IMG/VR virus record: IMGVR_UViG_3300023179_000525
Coordinates: 1-23,485 of that record
Direction: 5' to 3' (one strand)
Source: a virus
Length of the DNA stretch: 23,485 nt
Every line of letters starts with the position of its first letter. Position 1 is the first letter of the stretch. Shown here in pieces: positions 7,935-14,930 of this stretch. A program made the position numbers and the translations under genes. The notes beneath the pieces were generated by a model. The model ran no database searches. It saw nothing but the letters and a program-made list of their open reading frames with translations, and was not told the DNA's origin.

Positions 7935-8717
7935 ATGGCCTTAAAAACCTTATCTAAAACTAATATCCTAAACGGCAATATTGTTCAAGCCTCGGATGTA
8001 TCACAAAGTGTTGACGCATTTACTGGTATTGAAGGATATGCTATTTCATTATCTGGATCATTCACATTTTCAGGAGCAACTACAGGTAGTGGAGTTTTCC
8101 AAAACTCTATAAACTCACTTTCATCCTCTGCAGTATATGTTGCATCTAATGCTTCAACAGATACAAATTATACTTTAGTATTTAAAAACGATTCTTTGGG
8201 ATTAGATGGTTATCATCAGTTAGCTGCAGACGGAACAAATGGCCCATACTATAATCCATCAACTAATATATTAGGAGGAACGGGTGGAATAACAGTTTCT
8301 GGATCTATTGGTAAATTTACCTCTATTACAGGTTCATTATCAGGTAGTGTAAACGGAACTGCATCTTTTGCTACTTCAGCATCACAAGCGATTACTGCAA
8401 GTATTGCCGGTATTGCTACTACATCTAATCAAGTATCTGGATATTACGTTCCAAGCGGTTCAGCAGTAGCAGTTGTAGGTATATTAAAAATATTTGCAGG
8501 AGCAGGTAAGACTGGAGCAACTCCTCCATATACTAGTGTAGTATCAACAACCCCTCTTGATTTAACAGGTAAAACCCTAAATCAAAACTTATTTTTAGGT
8601 ATAGCTCCTTCACAATCAAGCGCTACCGTAAGTGCAACTTTAAATAGTCCTACTAGTATTACTTTTGTGAGTAACATAGCAAGTACTGATTTTACCTTTG
8701 TAGCTACTTATATTTAA
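7935..8717 (+). CDS. Ser/Thr/Gly-rich fibre-like virion protein
   Basis: A 260-residue protein with about 29% Ser plus Thr by hand count (42 S, 34 T), many Gly/Ala/Asn and few charged residues. There is no signal peptide or membrane segment. The central part has short repeated strands, such as SGSIGKFTSITGSLSGSVNG and GTASFATSASQAITAS, a pattern common in phage tail-fibre shafts. The C-terminal part (about residues 160-260) looks like a beta-sandwich tip. It follows the TibC-like glycosyltransferase by 2 bases and precedes a coiled-coil gene and the tail sheath. It is probably an exposed fibre or tail-collar protein and a plausible target for O-glycosylation. The fibre assignment is by composition and position. 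Confidence 0.68.
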   Translation: MALKTLSKTNILNGNIVQASDVSQSVDAFTGIEGYAISLSGSFTFSGATTGSGVFQNSINSLSSSAVYVASNASTDTNYTLVFKNDSLGLDGYHQLAADGTNGPYYNPSTNILGGTGGITVSGSIGKFTSITGSLSGSVNGTASFATSASQAITASIAGIATTSNQVSGYYVPSGSAVAVVGILKIFAGAGKTGATPPYTSVVSTTPLDLTGKTLNQNLFLGIAPSQSSATVSATLNSPTSITFVSNIASTDFTFVATYI

Positions 8718-8746
8718 AAAAACAATAAAATAAAAAACAATAACAT

Positions 8747-8998
8747 ATGGCAACACAAGTTTTAGAACAAGAAGAAATCCAATCAATTAAGGATTTACAA
8801 ACAAAGAGAGAACAGTTAATGTCTGATTTCGGTTTTATCGAAATGAGAATTCAAGAATTAGAATTGCAAAAAGAAAATTTAATTAATCTTTTAGTAGAAA
8901 TTAGAAATTCTGAAGCTACTTTAAGTAATGAACTCCAAGCTAAGTATGGTAACGGTACCATTAACTTAGACAAAGGAGAAATTACTATTGTGGATTAA
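8747..8998 (+). CDS. Small coiled-coil protein with C-terminal KYGxGxIN motif (copy 2)
   Basis: An 83-residue, acidic, largely helical protein. Residues about 5-68 show a coiled-coil-like pattern (QELELQKENLINLLVEI), followed by ELQAKYGNGTINLDKGEI and a short acidic end. The tail matches the product at 3518, making the two genes paralogues that have diverged strongly in the helical part. Here it lies directly between a fibre-like gene and the tail sheath. A fibre-assembly helper or a small tail component are both possible. I recognise no characterised family. Confidence 0.68.
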   Translation: MATQVLEQEEIQSIKDLQTKREQLMSDFGFIEMRIQELELQKENLINLLVEIRNSEATLSNELQAKYGNGTINLDKGEITIVD

Positions 8999-9010
8999 TT
9001 TTTAACCCCC

Positions 9011-9030
9011 TCTATGATATTTATCATAGA
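9011..9030 (+). promoter_or_regulatory. Perfect hairpin in the sheath leader containing TATTTATC
   Basis: TCTATGAT and ATCATAGA form eight perfect pairs around a 4-base loop, 26 bases before the sheath ATG. The recurrent octamer (9018-9025, TATTTATC) lies across the loop. No T-run follows, so it is not a standard terminator. It could be a promoter element, operator or mRNA-stabilising 5' hairpin for a highly expressed gene. Confidence 0.4.
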
Positions 9031-9055
9031 ATAAAACCAACAAACTTTTAGAAAC

Positions 9056-10810
9056 ATGGCATCAACACTAACATCACCTGGCGTACTTTCAATTGAGAAC
9101 GATCAGTCGTTTATTACGCAACAACCTATAACTGTAGGAGCCGCCATTATTGGCCCTACTGTTTTGGGTCCTGTAGAAACACCTACAGTTGTTACCTCAT
9201 ACAGCGATTATAAAAATAAATTTGGTTCAACTTTTATTAGTGGAAGCCAAGTTTATACTTATTTTACATCAATTGCTGCTTTTAACTATTTTAACAACGG
9301 TGGAGAATCATTATTAGTAGCTAGGGTAGTTAGTGGTGCTTTTTCATCTGCATTTACTTCTGCATCAGCTGCTACAAACCCAACAGCAAACGGAAGTGGT
9401 ATTTTAAACTCTAACAACTCCGAATCAATTGTATTAAGTACTCTTTCACAAGGTACTATCATGAACAGTTCTTGTTCATTGGATGCTAGTGGATCTTTAA
9501 ACGCCTCAGGTTCACAAAATAACATTAGATGGCAAATTGTTAATAACGATACAGCATCTGGAACTTTTAGTTTGTTGATTCGTGAAGGTGATGATAATAC
9601 AAACAACCCTGTTACTTTAGAAACTTGGACAAACTTATCTATGGATCCAACAGCTCCAAACTATGTATCTAGAGTAGTTGGTAACCAAGTTAAAGCTTAT
9701 AATTCCCTAGATAATCAAATCACAGTAACTGGTGATTTCCCTAATGCTTCAAAATATGTTTATGTAAGTGCAGTTAAAACTCCTACTCCATTGTATTTTG
9801 ATAACACAGGTATTGCAAAATCTCAGTACACATCATCTATTCCAGTAAACGCTTCAGGATCATTTGCAGGTGCTTCTGGTAATTTATTTGGAGCCGGAGC
9901 TACTTATTATAATAACATCGTATTAAGTTCTACAAATATTCAAGGTTTGTTAAGCTCAAGCTACGATAATATGATTAATTTGTTAGCTAATACTGATGAT
10001 TACAGATTTAACGTATTGATGACTCCTGGTTTGTTTGCTAACGCTGCTGCTTTAGGATCTTCTCAAGTAACTTCTATTATTAACAACACAATGAATCGTG
10101 GTGATAATATTTACGTATCTGATTTAGTACCTTTCAGCTCAAGCATTACAGAAGTAACTAACGCATCAAACGCTAAAAATACTTCATACGCTGCTTCATA
10201 CTGGCCTTGGGTTCAAACAGTTGATCCAGATTCTGCTCAATTAGTTTGGGTTCCTGCCTCAACTATGATAGGTGGTGTTTATGCTTACAACGATTCAGTA
10301 TCTGAGCCTTGGTTCGCACCAGCTGGTATTAACAGAGGTGGATTAAGTAGTGTAGTAAGAGCTGAAAAGAAATTATCTCAAGCTAACCGTGATACTTTAT
10401 ACACAAATAAAGTTAATCCAATTGCTACTTTCCCTGGAACAGGAGTTGTAGTTTATGGACAGAAAACATTACAAACTAAAGCAAGTGCTTTGGATCGTGT
10501 AAACGTTCGTCGTCTGTTGATTGCTCTTAAATCTTATATCGGTCAAGTTGCTAATAACTTAGTGTTCGAACAAAACACAATTGCAACTCGTACAAGTTTC
10601 TTGAACCAAGTTAATCCATACTTAGAATCAGTACAACAACGTCAAGGTTTGTATGCTTTTAAAGTAGTAATGGATTCAAGCAACAACACTCCAGATGTAA
10701 TTGACAGAAATCAATTAGTAGGACAGATTTACTTACAACCAACTAAGACTGCTGAATTCGTTTACTTGAACTTCAACATCTTACCAACTGGAGTATCTTT
10801 CCCAGCATAA
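9056..10810 (+). CDS. Contractile tail sheath protein (T4 gp18-like)
   Basis: This forms the contractile outer sheath of the tail. The N terminus (SPGVLSIENDQS) is the standard sheath opening, followed by a strand-rich domain with AAIIGPTVLGPVETPTVV. The middle (about residues 110-330) is a variable Ser/Asn/Gly-rich domain likely exposed on the tail surface. The C-terminal core is highly typical: GVVVYGQKTLQTKAS, then LDRVNVRRLLIALKSYI, FEQNTIATRTSFLNQVNPYL and a final strand with AEFVYLNFNILPTGVSF. At 584 residues the length suits a T4-type sheath (gp18 is about 660). Codon use is richer in C/G-ending codons than in the glycosyltransferases, as expected for an abundant protein. The tube gene follows 46 bases later. 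Confidence 0.95.
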   Translation: MASTLTSPGVLSIENDQSFITQQPITVGAAIIGPTVLGPVETPTVVTSYSDYKNKFGSTFISGSQVYTYFTSIAAFNYFNNGGESLLVARVVSGAFSSAFTSASAATNPTANGSGILNSNNSESIVLSTLSQGTIMNSSCSLDASGSLNASGSQNNIRWQIVNNDTASGTFSLLIREGDDNTNNPVTLETWTNLSMDPTAPNYVSRVVGNQVKAYNSLDNQITVTGDFPNASKYVYVSAVKTPTPLYFDNTGIAKSQYTSSIPVNASGSFAGASGNLFGAGATYYNNIVLSSTNIQGLLSSSYDNMINLLANTDDYRFNVLMTPGLFANAAALGSSQVTSIINNTMNRGDNIYVSDLVPFSSSITEVTNASNAKNTSYAASYWPWVQTVDPDSAQLVWVPASTMIGGVYAYNDSVSEPWFAPAGINRGGLSSVVRAEKKLSQANRDTLYTNKVNPIATFPGTGVVVYGQKTLQTKASALDRVNVRRLLIALKSYIGQVANNLVFEQNTIATRTSFLNQVNPYLESVQQRQGLYAFKVVMDSSNNTPDVIDRNQLVGQIYLQPTKTAEFVYLNFNILPTGVSFPA

Positions 10811-10826
10811 TTCTTTAAAAACGGAA

Positions 10827-10834
10827 TATTTATA
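10827..10834 (+). promoter_or_regulatory. Recurrent TATTTATA element before the tube gene
   Basis: Exact TATTTATA in GGAATATTTATAACAAAACA, 22 bases ahead of the ATG at 10857. It is a candidate late-promoter or leader element shared with seven other sites in the window. Confidence 0.42.
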
Positions 10835-10856
10835 ACAAAACAAATAAATAAACAAA

Positions 10857-11345
10857 ATGGCAGTATTAGATCCAAACGAAATATTTTTCACAGCCTTTGA
10901 ACCAAAGCAGGCTAACCGATTCATTATGTATATTGACGGTATACCAGCGTATGAGATTAAAGGTGTTGGTGCAGTCACGTTAACCCAAGGTACCGTTCCT
11001 TTAAATCATATTAACGTACAACGTTTTGTGAAAGGTAAAACTACTTGGGGTACTATCCAGTTCACATTATTCGATCCTATTACACCTTCAGGTGCTCAGG
11101 CGGTAATGGAATGGGTACGTTTACACCACGAATCAGTAACTGGACGTGATGGTTATAGTGATTTCTACAAGAAAGACTTAACATTCGACGTATTAGGACC
11201 TGTAGGTGATATCGTTTCAGAATGGATTATCAAAGGTGCTTTAATTACTGAAGCTAACTTTGGAGATTACAACTGGGATACAGCAGATACAGCAGTTAAT
11301 TTAACAATGACCGTTCAACCTGATTACTGTGTGTTGAATTTCTAA
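10857..11345 (+). CDS. Tail tube protein (T4 gp19-like)
   Basis: This would polymerise into the inner tail tube under the sheath. The 162-residue length matches gp19 proteins (about 163 in T4). Family features include the N-terminal FEPKQANRFIMYIDGIPAY, where the first strand enters the beta-barrel, and VNVTLTQG-type strands. A central region (TTWGTIQFTLFDPITPSG) is followed by the helix AQAVMEWVRLHHES. The end (INKGALITEANFGDYNW-like segment, then LTMTVQPDYCVLNF) is a standard tube C terminus. It sits between sheath and chaperone genes in the canonical order and is closed by a strong terminator 25 bases after the stop. Confidence 0.94.
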   Translation: MAVLDPNEIFFTAFEPKQANRFIMYIDGIPAYEIKGVGAVTLTQGTVPLNHINVQRFVKGKTTWGTIQFTLFDPITPSGAQAVMEWVRLHHESVTGRDGYSDFYKKDLTFDVLGPVGDIVSEWIIKGALITEANFGDYNWDTADTAVNLTMTVQPDYCVLNF

Positions 11346-11369
11346 TAAAATTACAATTACTATTAAAAG

Positions 11370-11398
11370 AGCTCGCATTTTTTGCGAGCTTCTTTTTT
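11370..11398 (+). terminator. Rho-independent terminator after the tube gene
   Basis: AGCTCGCA and TGCGAGCT form eight perfect pairs around a TTTTT loop, followed by TCTTTTTT. This is the clearest terminator in the window. It closes the sheath-tube unit, and a TATTTATA element begins 8 bases downstream. Confidence 0.9.
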
Positions 11399-11405
11399 CT
11401 GTTAA

Positions 11406-11413
11406 TATTTATA
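11406..11413 (+). promoter_or_regulatory. Recurrent TATTTATA element before the chaperone gene
   Basis: Exact TATTTATA in GTTAATATTTATATAGGAC, 8 bases after the tube terminator and 31 bases before the ATG at 11445. The position right after a terminator favours a promoter reading, because the next gene would otherwise lack transcription. Confidence 0.45.
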
Positions 11414-11444
11414 TAGGACAACAAAGTTATAACAAATAAAAATT

Positions 11445-12176
11445 ATGGAAGAAAATAAATTTAAGTTCCCTACCGAAATGGTAGATTTACCTTCAAAAGG
11501 TTTAATTTATCCTGAAGGTTCACCTTTATCTAAAGGTAAAATTGAAATGAAATATATGACGGCTAGAGAAGAAGATATTCTTACTAACCAAGCATATATT
11601 AAACAAGGAGTAGTTTTAGATAAATTGCTTCAATCATTAATTATTACTGATATAAATTACGATGATTTAATTGTAGGTGATAAAAATGCATTATTTATTG
11701 CTGCTCGTATTTTAGGTTATGGAGGTAATTATACATTTGAATATGATGGCCAATCTCATACTGTAGATTTATCTACTTTAAATAATAAGGAATTTAATGA
11801 ATCTTTAATAACTAAAGGTGTTAATGAATTCCATTTTACCCTCCCATATTCAGAAACCAAAATTACTTTTAAAATATTAACATCAGCAGATGAAAAGAAA
11901 ATTGAAAAGGAATTAACTGGTCTTAAAAAAATTAACAAAGACAATTCCCCAGAATTATCTACTCGTTTAAAATATATTATTACTTCGGTTGGAGGAGATA
12001 GAGACGAAAAACCAATCCGTGAATTTGTTGATAATTACTTATTAGCCAGAGATTCTAGAGCATTAAGAGAATACATTAAATCTATCCAACCAGATGTAGA
12101 TTTAAATTATACTTTAAGTAGTGGAGCGGAGGTCACTATTCCTATTTCCCTCAACTTTTTTTGGCCTGACGCTTAA
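11445..12176 (+). CDS. T4 gp26-type baseplate/tail assembly chaperone
   Basis: The 243-residue product resembles the T4 gp26 'T4_baseplate' group of hub-assembly chaperones. Its N terminus has VDLPSKGLIYPEGSPLSKG, then IEMKYMTAREEDILTN, a block conserved in these proteins. It is followed by helical and strand segments (LLQSLIITDINYDDLIVGDK) and an end in EVTIPISLNFFWPDA. Its position between tube and tape measure is where tail chaperones normally lie, and those are often made in two forms by frameshifting. Near the 3' end the FFW codons form a seven-T run (12156-12162), from which a +1 slip would enter the overlapping frame at 12118-12450. The gene is bracketed by two terminators, so it appears to be a separate unit. 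Confidence 0.75.
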   Translation: MEENKFKFPTEMVDLPSKGLIYPEGSPLSKGKIEMKYMTAREEDILTNQAYIKQGVVLDKLLQSLIITDINYDDLIVGDKNALFIAARILGYGGNYTFEYDGQSHTVDLSTLNNKEFNESLITKGVNEFHFTLPYSETKITFKILTSADEKKIEKELTGLKKINKDNSPELSTRLKYIITSVGGDRDEKPIREFVDNYLLARDSRALREYIKSIQPDVDLNYTLSSGAEVTIPISLNFFWPDA

Positions 12177-12450
12177 TATAGCACCACAGGTTAGAATTAA
12201 CTTATTTACCCAAATCCACGAAATAGTATTTCATGGAAATGGAGGTTATGATTGGCATACAATATACAATATGCCTATTTGGCTACGTAAATTTACATTT
12301 TCTAAATTAAGAGATTACCATTCACCAAAAGATGAAAATAATGTTGAAAAATCTATTAATAATTTAAAATCAGCAGGTGTACCAAATACTAAACCTCCAA
12401 TATCAAAAATTACACCCCCATCATATATTACTAAGGCATCAAAAAAATGA
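12121..12450 (+). CDS. gp51-like second chaperone frame (own GTG start or frameshift extension of the upstream gene)
   Basis: The overlapping frame ends in a TGA at 12448-12450. The protein-like part, NLFTQIHEIVFHGNGGYDWH followed by TIYNMPIWLRKFTFSKLRDY, resembles the short gp51-type proteins that follow gp26 in T4-like phages and contain a MP-x-x-LR-x-F motif. The C-terminal tail is Lys/Pro-rich and probably flexible. The frame has no ATG or TTG. The only conventional start is a GTG at 12121, which would encode an unlikely leader (MERRSLFLFPS) read out of frame from the gp26 end. Expression by +1 slippage at 12156-12162 is therefore an attractive alternative. The last codons lie within the downstream terminator stem. 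Confidence 0.65.
   Translation: MERRSLFLFPSTFFGLTLNIAPQVRINLFTQIHEIVFHGNGGYDWHTIYNMPIWLRKFTFSKLRDYHSPKDENNVEKSINNLKSAGVPNTKPPISKITPPSYITKASKK
12156..12162 (+). other. Candidate +1 programmed frameshift site (T7 run)
   Basis: In the upstream frame the codons read AAC TTT TTT TGG. Moving one base forward keeps TTT in both the P and A sites and continues as GGC CTG ACG into the downstream frame. The downstream frame is open only from 12118 (TAA at 12115-12117), so any switch must fall between there and the upstream stop at 12174. A shift would give a fused protein of about 334 residues. This is hypothetical. Confidence 0.45.
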
Positions 12451-12458
12451 TGCCTTTT
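12434..12458 (+). terminator. Rho-independent terminator before the tape-measure gene
   Basis: AGGCATCA and TGATGCCT form eight perfect pairs around an A6 loop, followed by a short T tract (TTTT, counting the last paired base). The upstream gene's TGA stop lies in the stem. A TATTTATA element starts 3 bases downstream, so the site may separate the chaperone and tape-measure transcripts. Confidence 0.75.
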
Positions 12459-12460
12459 AA

Positions 12461-12468
12461 TATTTATA
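12461..12468 (+). promoter_or_regulatory. Recurrent TATTTATA element before the tape-measure gene
   Basis: Exact TATTTATA in TTTTAATATTTATAACAAAA, 3 bases after a terminator and 14 bases before the ATG at 12483. This is the second terminator-element pair in the window. Confidence 0.45.
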
Positions 12469-12482
12469 ACAAAATACTTTAA

Positions 12483-14900
12483 ATGGCTGATAAAACTACT
12501 AAATTTTCTAAAGAAGACGTTGAAAATGTTAAAGATTTTAGCGATGCCTTTAAAAATGTTAATAAAGAAGTTGATGAATTATTTTCAGGATTAAATTCTA
12601 TTGGAGATGAAATAAAAGGTCAAGTTCAAGGTTATCAATTAGCTAATAAAGCTGTAAATAATCTTACTGGTGTTTTTGGTAAATTAAAAGATATTCAAGA
12701 AAATATCAAAACTACCAATTCTAAAGATTTAAAATCTCTCCAAGAAAAAGCACTATCTGAAAAGAAAAATTTAGTAGAATCTCAACGTTTATTACAGGTT
12801 AAAGCAACAACATTTGGTTTAACTGAAAAAGAAGTAGCTACTTTAGCAAACGTAAATGGTCTTTTAGAAACACAAGAAGGTTTATATCAAAATATTGAAG
12901 ACACTTTAAACCAAATAGTTCAAAATGAACAAATAGTTGAAGATACTTTAGGTAATTTAGGAACATTAACTGAAGGTTTTAGTTCAGGTTTAAAAAAAGC
13001 AGGCTTAGGAGCTCTTGATACTAGATTAAGTTTAGGAGATGCTTTGCAAAAAACTAAAGACATGGTACTTGCTGGAGAAGGCAACGTTTCTAATTTAGAA
13101 GCATCCAAGTTCCTAGCAAAAGAATTAGGTACTAATTTAATTAAATCTGTAGATGCCGCATCTTTAGTAGCTGGAGGTGTAAAATTAATGGTAGATGCTC
13201 TTAAATCTGTTGATAGTTTAGCAGGTGATACAGCAAAACAATTTAATTTATCATACAACGAAGCATCCCAATTAAATAATCAATTAACTAATACTGCTGC
13301 TTTATCAATGGATGCAGCTGTAAATACAAAAGGATTAAATGAAAGCATGATGGCTGTAGGTAAAACTTTAGGTTCTAATGCTAAATTAAACGATGCCGAT
13401 TTAATTACTTTTACTAAATTACGAGAACAAGCAGGTTATACTAATGAAGAATTAGCAAGCATACAAACATTATCTTTAGCTAATGGTAAATCATTAGAAA
13501 CTAATACAGCAGAAATATTAGGAGGAGCACAAGCATATGCTTCCCAAAATAAATTAATAGTTAATGAAAAAGAAGTTTTAAAAGAAGTTGGTAAAGCATC
13601 AGCATCTTTAAAATTATCCTTAGGAGGCAGTGCATCAGCCTTAGCTGAATCGGTTGTTAAAGCAAAACAATTTGGATTAAATTTAGAACAAGCTTCTAAA
13701 ATATCTAGTGGATTATTAAATTTTGAAGATTCAATTTCTAGTGAATTAGAAGCAGAACTCCTTACAGGTAAAGATTTAAATTTAGAACAAGCTAGATTAT
13801 TAGCATTAAATGGAGATATAGCAGGAGCAGCAGCCGAAGTAGCTAAACAAGTAGGTTCATCTGCTCAATTTGGTAAAATGAATGTTATCCAACAAGAAGC
13901 AATAGCTAAATCTGTTGGAATGAGTAGAGATGAATTAGCCCAATCTTTAATTGATAAAGAAGCATTAAATAAACTATCAGGAGTAGAAGGTAAAGATGCT
14001 AAAGAAAAATTTGATAATTTAGTTAAACAAGTAGGAATGGAAGAAGCTAAAAAACGTTTAGGTAACGATCAATTAGCAAACCAATTTAAACAACAGTCGG
14101 CTCAAGAAAAAATGACTAATATGGTTGCAAAAATGCAAGAAATATTTATAGCTATAGCTGAACCTATAATGGCAATAGTAACTCCCTTAATTGATTTAGC
14201 AACTAAAGTACTTCCATTAATAAATACTCTTTTATTACCTCTTACTTATACTATGCAAATAATAGGTGAAGGTTTTTCAAATATTCAAAATATAGTAAAT
14301 GCTATGCTTGATCCTACAAAATCATTAGCAGACACATTTAAAGAAATGGGCCCCGTAGCTTCATTTATTGCTGCTGCTTTAGGAGCCGCTGGTATAGCAG
14401 TTGCAACTGTTTTACTCCCAGGACTAATCAGTTCAGCAGGAGCAGCTATAATGGCTTTAGGACCAATGATAGCAACTGCTATGGCCGCTATGTCAACAGC
14501 AATTGCTAGTACTTTAGGGGTAGGTGCTATTCCTATTATAGCAGGAATTGCAGCCGTAGCAGGTACAATTGCCGCAGTAACTTCTATAAGTGATGGAGTT
14601 ATTGATCCTAAAGGAGGATTAGTAGTATCAGGAGAAAAAGGAACATTTAAATTAGATGAAAATGACTCTATTGTAGCAGGTACTGATTTAAATAAATCAA
14701 ATAAATCATCATCTTCTTCTACTTCTACACTACAAAATGATAAAAATACACCACCTCCTCCAGCACCTCAAATTGATTTATCACCATTAATGGAAAGAAT
14801 AAATGTATTAATAGATGCTGTAAAAGCAGGTGGTGATGTTTATTTAGATGCTACTAAAGTAGGTACAGCAATGAATGTAGGAACATACAAAGTTCAATAA
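12483..14900 (+). CDS. Tail tape-measure protein
   Basis: At 805 residues this is much the longest helical protein in the tail module. It lies directly after the tube and chaperone genes, the usual position of the tape measure that sets tail length. Residues about 1-180 are charged, helical and coiled-coil-like. The middle (200-540) is Ala/Leu/Lys-rich helix. Two hydrophobic segments follow, at about 545-600 (MAIVTPLIDLATKVLPLINT) and 625-703 (LGAAGIAVATVLLPGLISSA and more), matching the membrane-active part of tape-measure proteins that helps DNA cross the inner membrane. The C terminus has GGLVVSGEKGTFKLDENDSI, a Ser-rich linker, a proline stretch and a final helix. At about 0.15 nm per residue a tail near 120 nm would be expected. 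Confidence 0.88.
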   Translation: MADKTTKFSKEDVENVKDFSDAFKNVNKEVDELFSGLNSIGDEIKGQVQGYQLANKAVNNLTGVFGKLKDIQENIKTTNSKDLKSLQEKALSEKKNLVESQRLLQVKATTFGLTEKEVATLANVNGLLETQEGLYQNIEDTLNQIVQNEQIVEDTLGNLGTLTEGFSSGLKKAGLGALDTRLSLGDALQKTKDMVLAGEGNVSNLEASKFLAKELGTNLIKSVDAASLVAGGVKLMVDALKSVDSLAGDTAKQFNLSYNEASQLNNQLTNTAALSMDAAVNTKGLNESMMAVGKTLGSNAKLNDADLITFTKLREQAGYTNEELASIQTLSLANGKSLETNTAEILGGAQAYASQNKLIVNEKEVLKEVGKASASLKLSLGGSASALAESVVKAKQFGLNLEQASKISSGLLNFEDSISSELEAELLTGKDLNLEQARLLALNGDIAGAAAEVAKQVGSSAQFGKMNVIQQEAIAKSVGMSRDELAQSLIDKEALNKLSGVEGKDAKEKFDNLVKQVGMEEAKKRLGNDQLANQFKQQSAQEKMTNMVAKMQEIFIAIAEPIMAIVTPLIDLATKVLPLINTLLLPLTYTMQIIGEGFSNIQNIVNAMLDPTKSLADTFKEMGPVASFIAAALGAAGIAVATVLLPGLISSAGAAIMALGPMIATAMAAMSTAIASTLGVGAIPIIAGIAAVAGTIAAVTSISDGVIDPKGGLVVSGEKGTFKLDENDSIVAGTDLNKSNKSSSSSTSTLQNDKNTPPPPAPQIDLSPLMERINVLIDAVKAGGDVYLDATKVGTAMNVGTYKVQ

Positions 14901-14906
14901 TTTAAA

Positions 14907-14914
14907 TATTTATA
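14907..14914 (+). promoter_or_regulatory. Recurrent TATTTATA element before the small repeat gene
   Basis: Exact TATTTATA in TTTAAATATTTATAATAAAA, 16 bases ahead of the ATG at 14931. It is the last copy in the tail module; the genes from 15191 to 21292 follow without intergenic space and would depend on it. Confidence 0.42.
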
Positions 14915-14930
14915 ATAAAATAACACAACA

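Noticed and set aside
10827-10834. Classical T4 late promoters (TATAAATA) reading the + strand
   Set aside because: The repeated octamer reads TATTTATA on the coding strand; TATAAATA is on the opposite strand and would drive antisense transcription. I kept it as an unassigned element instead.
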